Positions 39,423-51,608 of a stretch of DNA of 64,000 nt are shown here, piece after piece; position 1 is the first letter of the stretch, and every line of letters begins with the position of its first letter. The notes beneath the pieces are model-generated. The model was not told the origin of the DNA and searched no databases. It saw only the letters and a program-made list of their open reading frames with translations. Both the position numbers and the translations under genes were made by a program. Source of the stretch: Oikopleura dioica (lineage: Eukaryota; Chordata; Appendicularia; Copelata; Oikopleuridae); the NCBI GenBank assembly GCA_907165135.1, contig OU015567.1, positions 5,585,001 through 5,649,000 of the forward strand, in the 5' to 3' direction.

Positions 39423-42404
39423 GCGTGGACATCTCCAAACTCGAGAAATCAATCAAATCCGGCGAAAAACTCTCCGAAAAAACGCAAAGAAAAGCGCTCT
39501 TCACCGCCGTCGAATCCAATCACGCCGAGTTTCTCCAGTCGTTGATTAAATTCGGCGTCAATGTGAATCTCCATCGACCGAGGGATGGTTTTACGCCGCT
39601 GCACATAGCTGCTGGCTCCTATTTGCCCCAGATTACGGAGATTTTGGTTGAAGCTGGGGCTGATCCCAGCAAATGCGATATTTTGGGAAGAACTCCGATT
39701 TGGTAAGTTTGAATAAAAAGCTGCTCTTTTCTTCAAAATCTTGAAAGAACACGCTCTCATCATTGATTCCAGGGTCGCAGCGAGAATGGGCGCCACCAAG
39801 ATCCTCGAACTCCTCCTCGCTTCCCCCAAATCCGCCCAAGCCATCAACAAAACCGACAAAACCGGCCGCACTCCCCTGATGACCGCTGCCGCCCGAGCCC
39901 ACCACGATCCCTCCCTTGCCGCACTCCTCCTCAAAAATGGCTCAAAAGCGCGAGCGACGGACAAAGATGGTCAAACGATTGCTCACATCGCCGCAACAGT
40001 TGGGGATGAACAAGTTTTGCAAGAGGTTCTTCAAGTTGTTCCTGACCTGGCTTTTGCAAAGGACGCGAGGCAGAATACGCCGCTGCATTTGGCGACGGAA
40101 AGGGGGCAGATTAACTGCGTCAATTTGCTGTTGAAAACTGGTGGTGCTTCTAAGGTACCCTTTTCCTTCTGAAACATTTTTCTCATTATCTTCTAGGGCG
40201 TCAACCTGACCAATGAAAAGAAGCGAACAGCCTTGTGGCTCGCATCAGAACGCGGGGACGCCTCACTCGTCACGACTCTCCTCCGCGGTGGAGCAAGTCT
40301 GCAGCCAACTGACAAGCAAGGCTGGAATGCTCTCCGCGCCGCAGTCTACTCCTTATCGCCTCAAACAGTTGAGCTCCTCCTCCTCGCCTCAAAGAGCTCC
40401 GCTTCCAGCAAAGTCGACGTCAACGCCCAGTGCTCTGCCGGCATCACTGCTCTCCACAGCGCTGCGTTTTACGATGTCATCGGCGATGTCACCAAATGTC
40501 TCTTGAAGCACAAGGCATCAGTGAGCATCAAGGACAAGAAGGGCAAGACGCCACTCTTTGTCGCCGTCGAAGTTGGAAACACAAACGCAGTGGCGATTTT
40601 GTTGAAAAACGGGGCTTGCCCAAACTCGAAAAATGCAAAAGGAAAGTCGATTCTTCAAAAATCAAAGGGCAAAGGAGAATGCGAAAAGCTCCTCCGCGAA
40701 GCCATGAGCCCAGTTTCCACTCGATCAGGGGCCTCTCAAGCGCCTGCCATTCCAACAAAGCGGCTCATGACCGATCAATCTGGCCAAGCGTCCCTCGCCC
40801 TTGGATCAACCGGCTCCACGGGCGATTCTTTTACATCGAGCGATGGGCGGCTTTCCGAAGATCTTTCTCAGCGACTCGGACAAAACATCAACAGATCCGG
40901 GTCAAAAGGCACTCTTGGCGGCATCTCTACCACTTCCACCAGCATCTACGGCTCGGTCAAAGCCACCACCGTCTCTGGAATCGTCCGATCAATCCGAAAA
41001 CGACCCGGAAATTCGAAGAACCAGCCCAAGGTCTCTGGACGAACCTGTCTACCTGCCAAGCTCCCGGCGAACACGGGTCAACCTTCTTCAGTCCAATGCT
41101 CTGGCGTCGGAGTCCGAGAAGCGAGACTACATCTTCACGGCTGCGCGGTGCTTGAATTTGAAGCAGGCACGCTGAGATGCGAAAGGAGATTGTACGCAAA
41201 AATCCTTGATGCAAGCGAAGAAAAATTGCAAAGCTTGATTCGAAATGACAATTTGAATCTTCCAGCGTCAAGTCAGCTTGGATCAAAGCCGATTGAAATT
41301 GACATTCCAGGTAAAAAACTTCCTCAAATTTCATCCCTTATTTTCTCTTCAGGATCGCCAGGAAGCCTTCTCAAGCCAGCAAAACTCCTCCTTCGCGCTG
41401 CAAAAGACATGCCCGGCACTGAACTTCGCGTTTTCCGAAAATCTCATCGCGGCTGGGAAGAGCTCGAAATTCTCGACCAAGAAAAACTGCCTTCCGAAAA
41501 TCGCTTGTGGGTGGAAACTGATGTTCTCGGAACATTCGTTGTTCTTTTCTGTGCGACGAGGAGTATTCACAGCGTGACGGAGAAGCCGATCGAGCTCTTT
41601 TCTGGAATCTCGGTTGTTTCCAAAACCGGGCCGGTTGATGTCGTTTGCGAGATGGAACCGCCAGTTGATGATATCGAGCGAAGACTGGACAGTGAAATCA
41701 TAGAGGACTCCTCGATCGCCTCCAATCCTTACTCCGCTCCTTCTTCTACCGCGTCTCATTCCGACGCTTGCGCTCCTCATTCTTCCGTTTTCTTCCTTCG
41801 CCTCCTCGACCAATCATCAACCGAAGCTTCAAAAGTCCAGCTTTCTCTCCCTCCAGGATTCAAGATCGGCAAAAGCACCGCCGACCCGAACAAGTTTGAA
41901 GAATCGGAAAAAGAGGTCATTTTGGAAAATGGAAAAAAAAGTGCTTTCTGCGTCTGGAGAGCTTCGAAGCCGGAGGAAAAGGTGGTTCATGTCGAAAGAT
42001 TTCATCAAATGCCGCTGAGACTTTTTGTGAAGTTGATTCAGAATTCGAAGAAAATCACACTCAAAAGTGAGTTCCTTTTTCAGAAATTTTTGTTTATTAG
42101 AAAATGTTGTTTTCTCCCTTGATTTCAACGATCTTTTTTAGTCTCCGTTCAAGACGACGACGATGCTCGAGAACTCGTTTGCTCCGAATCCGAAAAAGTC
42201 GACATCAGCTCTGGCGGCCTGGTCCAAATGAAGGGCGTCCAAGTTTGCGTCAATCGCGGACTCATGCCTCTCGAAATCCCTCTCCGAGTCAAAGAGCTGC
42301 CAAGTTCTGCTCCGGGCGTCGCATTCACTGACAAAAGCCATATTCTCATCAAGGCTAGCAAAAGAGCGATCACGATTCCCTTTTCAATGCCGTCCAGATC
42401 TTGA
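39423..42404 (+). CDS. ankyrin-repeat protein with ZU5-like domain
   Basis: Exons 39423-39702, 39773-40154, 40197-41310, 41353-42066, 42142-42404; one or more 5' exons with the start are not found (the first exon enters in phase 1). About eight ankyrin repeats fill the first half, with classic cores DGFTPLHIAAG, TGRTPLMTAAAR, QNTPLHLATERGQ and KGKTPLFVAVEVGN. A Ser/Thr/Gly-rich linker follows. Then comes a beta-sandwich region resembling ZU5/UPA of ankyrin, UNC5 or PIDD proteins (AVLEFEAGTL, IEIDIPGSPGSLLKPAKLLL, LWVETDVLGTFVVLF). No membrane segment, so a cytosolic scaffold. AATAAT/AATAAA-type signals follow near 42445. Confidence 0.75.
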
Positions 42405-42803
42405 GACGGTTTTCTGTATATTTTGATCTGTAAATAACTATTTAATAATAAATATTATGCTGCTCAAAGTAATGAAATTTGAAGATATATTTCTGCATAG
42501 AAAAGGGTCTCAAAAATAAAGTGAAAGGTAGTCCAGTCGTCTGCAGTATCGTTTGTGCTCTTTCTCCTCGATCAGAATAGATCGGGTCGGATTCAGAGGA
42601 ACTCTTCGTTTTTCTTTCATACTCGCTTCAATGGGTTCATAAATTTAAATTAACATGTTCGTGGCGCGAAAAACCTCTTGGACATTAGATATCAAACTCA
42701 TCAAAAAGCCTATCTGAAATGCTTTTACAGATCAAAAGACTTTACCTTAATGGTGTGCGAAATATCATACTAGATTCTAGAACTTTCCTGGTGCTCTTCT
42801 CCA

Positions 42804-43409
42804 ATGCTTGACCTGCCTGCCAAAGTCCTCCGTTACATTGTAGCTCCCGATCGTTGGCCCAAGAACTGTCTTTTCTTTCTGAAACCTCGGTCCCTTTTGA
42901 GAATTGAAAGGGAGGAAAGAATCGCGGGAAACTTTTTCATCGTGAATTCTTCGAAAATAGAAATTTGGTGGGACACCAGATTCGACTTGATCCTCAAAGC
43001 GCTTGCTTTTTCGTCCTCCGATGATGTATCCTTTTGGGCTGAACAAGGGTCTTGCACTAGAATTGAGAAGTAAGGGAGTACCTGAGGATATTTGGGCTGA
43101 AATTAGAGACGAATGTCGTTTGTCTATCAATATCGTATTTTCCTAAAGAGTATTTTTACTCATAAGAGCTTTCTTTTTGAGGAAAACACCTGGTCCCATC
43201 TTTGGATCCTGATAGAGCACAGGCAGCAAATTCTCGTTACCAACTCTATCGGGCTGTACAAACGACGGAAACGTTCTCTTATCGCCGCCTCTGCCAAATG
43301 CTACATGTTTTATTGACATTTCTCAAATCCCAAAATATCAGCGTTAAAATCGAAAATGAGGAAAAAGAAATGTTTTGCTTGGTGCTTTTTGGATTTTGGC
43401 GAGACTGTT
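42804..43409 (+). CDS. possible gene, helical domain, joints unresolved
   Basis: Three coding-like pieces on the plus strand: MLDLPAKVLRYIVAPDRWPK (F-box-like start) to about 43023; GLNKGLALELRSKGVPEDIW up to a GTTTGT donor near 43113; and KHLVPSLDPDRAQAANSRYQ to the stop at 43411. The last two join in phase across a 64 bp intron. The second and third together look like an amphipathic six-helix (death- or CARD-like) fold. The first-to-second joint does not keep frame with any simple GT-AG choice. 42450-42800 shows no gene. Minus-strand frames here are judged shadows. Confidence 0.35.
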
Positions 43410-43639
43410 GACAGGGAATGGCACTTCAGTAATCACTTTTTATTCACAGTGGATAGCTCACCTTGGTTACGCTTGTACAAAAATGCAAAGTTCACCATTA
43501 CAGTAACGCAAACAGGGGAACAATAAACTTGGTTGTGAAAGTTGGGACAATGCTTTTAAGCAATAAAATGCCTTATTATTTTATTGAAAGACATTTGAAA
43601 GAAGACGCATTCGTAAGAGCCGATCAAGTCTTCGCCTCA

Positions 43640-46179
43640 TTATTTCTTTTTGCGCCAAGTGAACTTTTTACAAAGTAAATAGCGGTAAAATAACGGTAAC
43701 ATCGCCTTTTCGGAACGTTCTTGATTGTGGAGACAAAGTAAGAGACGCTTCTTGCAAAGTCCATCATCGTCACGCTCATATCCAGAAGAGCAAGGGCAAT
43801 CGAACGATCCGAGAGTGTTGACGCAGGTTTCGGTGGTAGCAGTGCAAGTATGAGTTCCAGCAGCGCATTCATCGTCATCAACGCAAGTTCCTGTTGCATC
43901 GGCGGAGTACCCAGAAGCACAGGCGCATGTAAATGACCCCGGGACGTCCTCGCAATCCTCAGTGAAATCATTACAGGTATCAGTTCCTTTGGAACACTCA
44001 TCAATGTTGACGCAGTCTCCATCTGCATCGCGTTCATATCCAGAAGAGCAAGGGCAATGGAAAGATCCGAAAGTGTTAACACAGTTTTCAATGGTAGGAG
44101 CGCACGTGTCAGTACCTCGGCCACACTCGTCGATGTCAATGCAGACTCCGGATTCGATCCGTTCATATCCACTTGTGCACAAACACGTGAATGATCCTAT
44201 GTTGTTACTGCAAATCTCCACAGTGAAAACACAGTTATGATTTCCTGCGGCGCATTCGTCGACATCAACACATACTCCGGTGCTGTCTGCAGCGTACCCA
44301 GATGCACAGCTGCACGTGAAAGATCCTTGAGTATCGCTGCAAACTTCTGTCACATCGTTGCATGTATCTGTTTCTCGGGTGCACTCATCGATGTTGACAC
44401 AGTCTCCACTCCCGTTTCGCTCGTATCCATTAGAGCAGAGACAAGCAAAAGAGCCGTCAGTGTTCTTGCATGTTTCAGTTCTGAAAGCACAATTATGAGT
44501 GCCAGCAGCACACTCATCATCATCAAGGCATGTTCCGTTATTGTTTGCAGAGTAGCCGATGACACAGAGACAAATGTAGCCGCTAAAAGTATTTATGCAG
44601 TCTTCAAACGCACTGCATGGGTTTGAAGAGCAATCGCTACTTTTATACAGTCACCGTTATCGTCACGTTGATAGCCGCTGTTGCAGACTGCGAGGCAGGC
44701 GGAGCCAACTCTTTCGGTTCCAACATCACATGGTGGGTAGACTCGGAGAGTAGTACATCTTCGTTCGGAAGCTCGACCGTATGGATCGTAGACAACGGCG
44801 CAATGCGGATGCTCTCCTTGTCTTGCTTGATCAGCTGTTGGCGTCCACGAGCAAGTTGCTTCGCCATCGCTGTCGAAAGCCGTGCAGGTCATTCCATGAG
44901 GAGAACTGAACTGATTGCGAGAAATATCGGTGAAGGTATCATTGCCAAGAGTGTACGAGGCCTTCCATTCAATCGTTATGTTCAGACCGGAAGTCCAAAC
45001 CCACACTCGCTCTTCTCCCTGAGCAGGGGAGTTACCACTGAACGAAGGTCTACCAAGGCAGTGATTTGGCTCTCCTGTAGATCGGACGTGTCGAACTGCC
45101 GGACTGAATTGATCTGGTAAAAGTCGCCTGGGACCATCATCAAAATAATCGTCGTTATTGTCTGTTTCTTCAAGCAAGCCGGCGTAAAGTCGATTATTTT
45201 GGAGGAAATTCTAGATGAATTGAATTCTGGTGTAAAAACAACGCAAACGAAAGCCAACGGAACGGAGTGCCTGAGAATTAATTTTGAGAAGAGCAAGATC
45301 ATTTAAAAACTTACAGAAGCGTTCCATTCGCGTCGAAATCTTCAACTTGAATAGCGACAGGTTTTGATCCTTCTCCAAGCAAATCAAATTCAGGTCGATA
45401 GGTCACAATGCAGTATTCTTCGTCGAGAACAAACTGCTGAAAACCGCTGTTCCAAGCCATATGGCGAGATTCTGACGATGTCGACCATCGACATCTGATA
45501 GTATCTCCTTCAGAATCCACTGGGTTTACGTGATAGGCTTGTCCCTCGCAGCCATCAAGAATGTACCAGATTGGTGGAGAGATGAACTGAGGCGAGCTGT
45601 TGTTGACATCAAGGACTTTCGCTGTGTATGCATAATTGCCAGTGCTTATACTTTCGGTGTCGTTTGACAGCTCAATAGTGCAACAACCGCTAAACATATG
45701 GCTGAAGTAACCAATGTTGCTGACATCAATCTCGAAAGTATAACTTCCGAAGCAAAAATGAGAGTCTAAAAATTACAGTGAGAAAAAATTCAAGACAATA
45801 ACCTAACCCTCGTCGACGAGTGGAGAGTCTTCAATGTTCGTCACAATGTACAAAGCAGGAACTTTTTGCAAGTTACGTGTACCGTTTCCGATATTGTACA
45901 TGAACATGTATTCAATGCCCATGTCAGAAACAGTTTGATTATCAATATGAGCTTGCGTGCATCCGTCGATCCATTCTTCCCTGTAGCCCGCCGATCCTCG
46001 TCTCCAGCCCATGTATCGAGTGACTTCCATTCTTCCGGGATCGCTTGATTTTCGATACTTACAACAACCGTTGAATATGATCTCTTTAAATTTGATTCTA
46101 CCTGGAGACTAGCAGCTCGGAAATGCGAGGCGATGGAAAAACTGAGAAGAAAAAGAACAATTCTCATTTTTGTTTTCAA
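43640..46179 (-). CDS. secreted calcium-binding EGF repeat protein
   Basis: It begins at 46179 or 46164 with a signal peptide (MRIVLFLLSFSIASHF). Several exons of a Cys-poor extracellular region follow (exon blocks about 46120-45805, 45697-45311, 45245-44630), with motifs DSEGDTIRCRW, EEYCIVTYRPEF and DGEATCSWTP that suggest two or three related beta modules. The final part, from about 44630 to 43700, holds seven or eight cbEGF repeats. Each has the DxDECxxGxxxC start and GSFxCxCxxGYxRxxxG end, as in fibrillin-type proteins, and would bind Ca2+. The tail after the last EGF is basic and stops at 43640. The first exon joint near 46090 is ambiguous. Matrix or surface role inferred. Confidence 0.75.
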
Positions 46180-46739
46180 AGCGACTCAATGACGATTTAC
46201 TGTGAGCATTTGAATTTAAACACAAGTATGGTGCGCAAGAGCAGTGCAAAGTTCAGGCGCACGCTTAGCGCCACCACCACGGAAAATCATCCAGCATCAA
46301 AAACATTTTCACGAGAAAATTTAACGTATGAAAAATTCTGTCGTGATCCCTCAACAAAAAAATTCAGACAAGAATTTTTCAAGTGAATGATTTTGAACGA
46401 CTGCAAATACAAAAGTAACGAAAAATTGTATTTTTTCATTTTTAAATTCGTTTGTTTTTTCTTGCTGAAAATTTGATGAAAAATCAGTTGTTCTTGCCTT
46501 TGTTTCCAATTTTTACGCAGGCCACTATTTTTTTTGAATCGAAAGAGATTTTGAACCTAGCCGCCCTATCTCTTATGTTTATTTCCCCACTGAGACGACT
46601 GAAATCTTCTAAAAGCAGCACGACTTTATCGGTGACATTGAACGGAATATTTTGACAGGACGCGTGGCAGCGGTCAAGTCAAAATCAACATTGGAACATG
46701 GAAGAATGACCTTCTAACAGCTTCTTTACTTTTGGGTTT
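46180..46739. other. intergenic, nothing named
   Basis: Short AT-rich spacer upstream of the EGF gene and downstream of the first isochorismatase-like gene. Open frames at 46123-46386 and 46452-46655 lack features. Confidence 0.4.
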
Positions 46740-47441
46740 TTATGTTTGGACAGAGAGAAACTCGTCAAGTTTGACAAAATCAAAGAGATGGCCGGTCAGA
46801 GTTTTCAGGGCTTCGAATTTCTCTTTGCTTCGGTCAGCAACACATTCGTCGATAATTGCCGTCGGAAATCCTCTCATGTACGCTAAAGAATTCAATGGAT
46901 CTCAGAGAAAAGGATAGCTTGCCTGAAATGGCCGTGTAATGAACGCAAATCGTGGCCAAAAGTCCGACAATGATGAGTGATTTGATGCCATGTCGCTCTA
47001 GAAATTCACATAAGTGTTCTTTCCTCAAGGAAACGGACCTAAATATGCGGGAAACTGAGGGCAACTGAACCCGTCAAAATCATGCTTGACAAAAATCGGC
47101 TCTCCAGCGGCCGGTGCGGCGAATTCTTCAATGTTTCCTGCAACAATATCGCAGCTCTAGAATTTTATAAAAAAAAACCGATAGAATGAATCGAAACTAA
47201 CCCAATCGTTGCCATTTTTTCGATACCAATTGTCAAGCCACTTGTCTTTTCCTGAAAGCGACTCTTGATTCAGGTGGCAAATTCTGAAGCCCTTTTCTCT
47301 AGCAGCAGACAGAAACCTCCTAATTGAATCTGGAAAATCTGGAAAGCTCTCGGGAATGCCCGGGAATCCGGAGTAAAAGGGAGCTTGAACGTCGACCACG
47401 ACGATGGCTGTTTCTCCCGGTTTGTAAATCTCGGAGTTCAT
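46740..47441 (-). CDS. isochorismatase-family hydrolase, copy 1
   Basis: Four exons: 47441-47202, 47156-47039, 46997-46923, 46882-46740. Family triad positions are visible: Asp in AIVVVDVQAPF, Lys in IFVKHDFDGF, Cys in GLLATICVHYTA. About 190 residues, normal for the cysteine-hydrolase superfamily (nicotinamidase, isochorismatase-like). An extended Asn-His strand (FRICHLNQESLSGKDKWLDN) is shared with copy 2. No signal peptide, so cytosolic. Intron 3 has a GC donor (CAG/GCAAGC), unlike the GT donor of its paralogue. Confidence 0.8.
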
Positions 47442-47625
47442 TTTTAGATTTTGTTTGAAAGAGTCAGAATTCGGGAGTCGTTGAAAAAGAAGAGGCGGTA
47501 CATCATTAATTTGGGTGTTTTTAGGTGGGACGTGTCTTTTTGAAGTTTGTTTTATTATGATCTTGTTTGATGGTTGTCAGAATTATGAATTTGCAAGCTT
47601 TGGAAAATCGAGCAAAAAGGAACTT

Positions 47626-48325
47626 CTAAGCGGAGAGAAACTCGTCAAGTTTGACAAAATCAAACAGGTTGGAAGTGATCTTTTTGAAGCCATCGTATCT
47701 TTCTTCGTTGATATCGCCAACACACTCTTCGATTATCGCCGTTGGGTATCCTCTCATGTAGGCTATGAATCAACGATTTGAAAACTTAAGGGTATCTCAC
47801 CAGAAATGGCGGTATATTGGACGCAAATGGTGGCGAGAAGACCAACAACGATTACTGATTTGATTTCATGGCGCTCTGGAAAATTTTGATTAGTGATTTT
47901 TCCTCGAGGCAATAAGGGAACAGACCTAGATATGCCGTGAGCTGAGGGCAAGTAAATCCATCAAAAGCATGTTTCACAAAAAGCGGCTCTCCTGGAACTG
48001 GCGCGGCAAAATCTTCCACATTTCCTGATAAAATTTCGCAGCTCTAGAATTCAGCTGAAAGAAGCTAGAAAGAGAATTGGCTTACCCAATCCCTGCCGTT
48101 CTTTCGATACCAAGTTTCAAGCCACTTGTCTTTTCCGGACAATGATTCTTGATTCACGTGGCAAATTCTGAACCCTTTTTCTCTAGCAGCGGATAGAAAG
48201 CTTCTTATTGAATTTGGAAAGCTTGGATTTGTTTCGGGAATTCCAGGAAAGCCGGAATAAAAAGGAGTTTGAATGTCGACCACGATTATGGCCGTTTCAG
48301 ATGGCTTGTAAATCTCAGAATTCAT
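47626..48325 (-). CDS. isochorismatase-family hydrolase, copy 2
   Basis: Exons 48325-48086, 48043-47926, 47875-47801, 47762-47626, matching copy 1 exon for exon. The catalytic Asp (AIIVVDIQTPF), Lys (LFVKHAFDGF) and Cys (GLLATICVQYTA) are kept. The two genes lie head to tail about 185 bases apart and differ at scattered residues, so they are an established tandem duplication. An upstream in-frame ATG at 48379 would add a basic 18-residue N-terminus, but copy 1 begins at the MNSEIYKP Met, which is preferred here too. Substrate unknown. Confidence 0.8.
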
Positions 48326-48679
48326 CTTTTTTTTCTGATTCTGCGGCTGTTTCTTAGCTCTTGAAGGAATAAAAGGCACCTAAGGGCAGACTCTTTTGAA
48401 AGCTTTTCTGAAATTTGAAGGTGGGAGGTTCCTTTGCTTTGCCCCTTTGTGAATCGAAACAAAGAAGAATCAGGCCACATGTCTATTTTTGAGTTTGATG
48501 GCGAAATTTATTGCTGTTTTCAAGTCTTTTTACAATAAAAATGGCTTGATTTTTTAGGCGAAGGTCTTTTAATGAGTCATAAGGGGGAATTAAGAGCAAT
48601 TTTGATAATTGCTCTTGAATTATCGGCGAAGAGCTTGATACTTAGTATATGAGCGCTTCGCTAAAAGGAGAGAAATTCG

Positions 48680-49773
48680 ATGGCAGGAGTTTGGTTCGGA
48701 GTTTCAGATGCATCTTATGCATGCATTGCCATCGTCCTCGCTGAGCTTTTGGTGATTCTCTGCCTGAGTCTGTATCTTTTCTACCCGACGAAAGACGGGT
48801 CTGGCATTCCTGAAATCGCTGGATGCGATGTCGCCGATCCTGAATTCAAACGCGGTCGAGTTTCCGAGTCGAAATCGCTCTTGAACTCGGACTCATCCAG
48901 CCTCGCCAATTTTCTTCCTGTTCCAAAAAGCGCCAAGATTCAGGCAAAGCCATCCGAACCAACCTATGTCCGTCAAAACTCCCTTCACCCTCTTCCAGAG
49001 CCGATTGTCAACGATTCCTCACCAGTTGATGAACCAATACCATCAAAAAATGAACCGGAGAAGCCAAAAACACCAATTTTTCTCGAACCAAAAGTCGAAG
49101 TCCCCGTCGAAAAATCATCCGGCGTCGATGAAGAGCGAAAAAGACGAAAATCAGTCGACTTTCTGATTTCAGAAAAGACTGGCAGTGAAGATTTGAGCGT
49201 GATAAAAGAGGACATCAAGGAAGAAATCACGCGGGAGGAAACGACTCATCGAGAAGTGACGCCGATTTCACCAACGATGGAAAAAATCAAGACGGAAAGG
49301 GAAATCATCACAACGACAAAGGTCATTAGCTCTTTCAAAATCATCTTTTTTATCATTTCTTAGACGGTGAAGACGTTTTCAAACCTAACCGTTCCAGAAA
49401 CCGAGCAGCCTGATGTCTCCACTGCTTCTACAGCTGAAGTCCGAACAGGTTAATTCATTAACCATTCAACTCCCTCCATCCAAATTCTAGACCCAGCGCA
49501 CGTCGACTCGATGACAAACGAAGCCATGAGCAATATTCAAGAGCCCGGGCTGTCAACAGTTGCTTCTATTTCGATTTCTGACATGACTATCTCCAGGTAC
49601 AGAAATCTCTAGAAAATTCGCTGATTTTTTGAAGCTCTTCGAACATGTCCTCTTCTATCGACATCAGCGCGACCGTGCTCTCAATCGATTCTCCCGAAGA
49701 AACAACTTCCAGCGGGAGTGAATTCGAAAAAGAAGAATTGAAAATTTCTGAAATCAAAAATGAAAAACAATAA
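48680..49773 (+). CDS. single-pass membrane protein with long disordered tail
   Basis: Exons 48680-49321, 49364-49448, 49491-49597, 49635-49773. The short N-terminus is followed by one membrane helix (about residues 11-35, ACIAIVLAELLVILCLSLYLF). About 250 residues of Pro/Glu/Lys/Ser-rich cytosolic tail follow, with many SP and TP sites (NSLHPLPEP, TPISPT) and a Ser/Thr-dense, acidic C-terminus. There are no globular domains. A signalling or scaffold tail is inferred; no family recognised. It lies divergently about 350 bases from isochorismatase copy 2. Its stop codon is only about 20 bases from that of the convergent gene, so the poly(A) signals overlap. Confidence 0.65.
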
Positions 49774-49792
49774 AAAAGTCACTTTCTCTTTT

Positions 49793-50499
49793 TCAAACAG
49801 AAATTGAAGAGCTAGAATCAGAACTATTGTTAATGCCCTTGGATGAAATGACGTAGCTTCTTCGGTCAGCAGATTCTTGAATCGGAGTTCTAGCGCCCTC
49901 TGAGGCTCGAGATCGTAGGCTAGCGGAGAACTGGCTTTTTGAGCAATTTTCTTTTTTGCTAAAACATTTCTGAAAAATGGAAAAGCCGTAAATTTCGAAC
50001 CTGTTGATGTTTGGTTGGATAAACAAAGATCGCCCATTGTCTGTTTCTTTCGTTTTCCTCGTCATTCTTAATTTTGTTGAATAAAAATTGATCGGTAGAA
50101 ACTTACGTTCGTTGATAAAATGGATATCCTTCTCGCTCGTAGCATGATTTATTGTGGAATTTGCAGGTCACAGATTCATATCGTCTGTACTTGTTGTCCT
50201 CGAGACTTCTAGCGGGGCGTTCATCCGAGTAAATTGCAGTTATGTAGGCGAGAATGGCAAAGATAAGGGGACAAACAGTCGTAAAGCAGCAAAAAATAAA
50301 CCAGTACTGAAATTATTATTTCGAAAAAGAAGACTTTATTTAACTCAGTTCTTCAAAAAAAAATTCTTGTGAATATTTTATTTTTTTAACAAAAAACCTC
50401 TTTCTCAACATTTTTGCTTACCTCAGGATTTTCTTGACCAAACTTAGCCGTACACTGATGCATTCTCTGTTTATCAAACTCATTTGGGCGCGAGTTCAT
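49793..50499 (-). CDS. small membrane protein with one TM segment and Ser-rich tail
   Basis: Exons 50499-50422, 50306-50107 and 50066-49793. The first exon is hydrophilic (MNSRPNEFDKQRMHQC). The second opens with a membrane helix (YWFIFCCFTTVCPLIFAILAY) and a charged loop with Cys (SVTCKFHNKSCYEREG). The third is a basic, Ser-rich tail ending NNSSDSSSSISV. Within exon 3 a 42 bp GT...TTTTAG segment (about 49971-50012) has no stop and a length divisible by three, so it may be a retained or alternatively spliced intron. Function unknown. 50500-50765 holds no gene. Confidence 0.55.
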
Positions 50500-50765
50500 T
50501 ATTGGTTTTGAAAGTGGCTGTGTTCTAATCCCGATGATGACTTTGAATACGCGAGCTGCTGTTTTGATTATTTTCGGGATTAGAAGCGCGCTTATTTATT
50601 TATGCATGCGTGTGCTTTCCCTACCGACATGGCCGCCATTTGGACGATCATAATGCAATAAGCCGCCGCTTTTTGAATTTGATCAATGCTCATTAGACTC
50701 GTCAAGGAAGACGTTTATTCTTTCATTGCTTTATTGGTATTTACAGTCGGTCAACTTCAACTCTT

Positions 50766-51608
50766 TCAGCCTTGGTAACAGGCATCGCCATAAACATTCA
50801 GCAGCGCGAGAAGAACTGAAATCGGCCCTCCGCCATAGCTGTAGCAAAATTTGAAACCAGAGCAGTAAGCTCGCTCGATGAGTTCTGGCAGCTCTCCGTT
50901 TCCAACAAAGGAGACGATTCGGAGATTCGGGTTCGTTCGGAATTGGTCTCGGCAAACGCGCTCCATTGTATTGGCTTCAAAATGGACCTTAAAAAGGGAT
51001 AAAAGAGGTGAGAATTTCGATTTTTTTTATTAGCAATCTGTGTGGAAAACCTGAGTCAGCGTCTTAAAGGTCTTTTCTGAGAAGCCCTGACTCAGGTTTT
51101 CTATACAGGCTGCCAGATCAACCTTGATCATTGCAAATTACCTCGTCAAGAAAGAAGTTATTTCTAAAAAGATATCTTGGCATCTTTTTGATAAAATTTC
51201 GGCTGAAATCAACAAAGAGTAAATTTCGATTTTGCTGAAACAGGTTTTGCGGAAGCTCTGCCAGCTTGTTTCCAGAAAACCAAACAACTTCGAGCTCTGG
51301 GTTTTCAGAAAAGAGCTTTTCGGGAACGCTCGTGACTCGATTGTTGAGAAAGTTTAGAAATTCTAGAGCAGGGTTGGAGGCGAAGAGGTCCTCGACGACT
51401 TCGGTCAAGTAGTTTCCATCGAGGTCGATTCTTTTCAGGTTCGGCATTTGCTGCAGAAAGGCGCGAAGGTAGAGGGATGAGAAGAGAGAGTTGTTCGAAA
51501 GGTCCAAGTACTCAGCTTCTGGCCAGGCGGAGACGGTGTTTGTGTTCGTCAGGCGCTGAAGAGATTTTGAAATTTTGAAAGGCAAATTTGAACAATGACT
51601 TGTTTGAT
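50766..51608 (-). CDS. leucine-rich repeat protein
   Basis: The main exon is about 51608-51129, and the last exon about 50977-50766 joins in phase 1 (acceptor CATTTTGAAG). Five or more LRRs of 23-24 residues read LxxLxLxxN: AEYLDLSNNSLFSSLY, NLKRIDLDGNYLTEV, ALEFLNFLNNRVTSV, ELEVVWFSGNKLAEL and LLFVDFSRNFIKKM. A Cys-containing cap (CYSYGG to DACYQG) closes it. The intron holds a full MITE copy. The start is uncertain: the first Met giving the N-cap (MNQTSHCSNLPF) lies at 51608; a longer frame reaches 51723 but overlaps the plus-strand gene. No clear signal peptide, so a 5' exon may be missing. Confidence 0.65.
51037..51118. repeat. MITE copy inside the LRR intron
   Basis: CTGTGTGGAAAACCTGAGTC left, CCCTGACTCAGGTTTTCTAT then ACAGGCTGCCAG right, with a reduced core. 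Confidence 0.75.

Noticed and set aside
40957-41813. Minus-strand open frames of 125-154 codons
   Set aside because: They lie antisense to the ankyrin-ZU5 exons, have Arg/Ser-rich shadow composition and no splice or start support.
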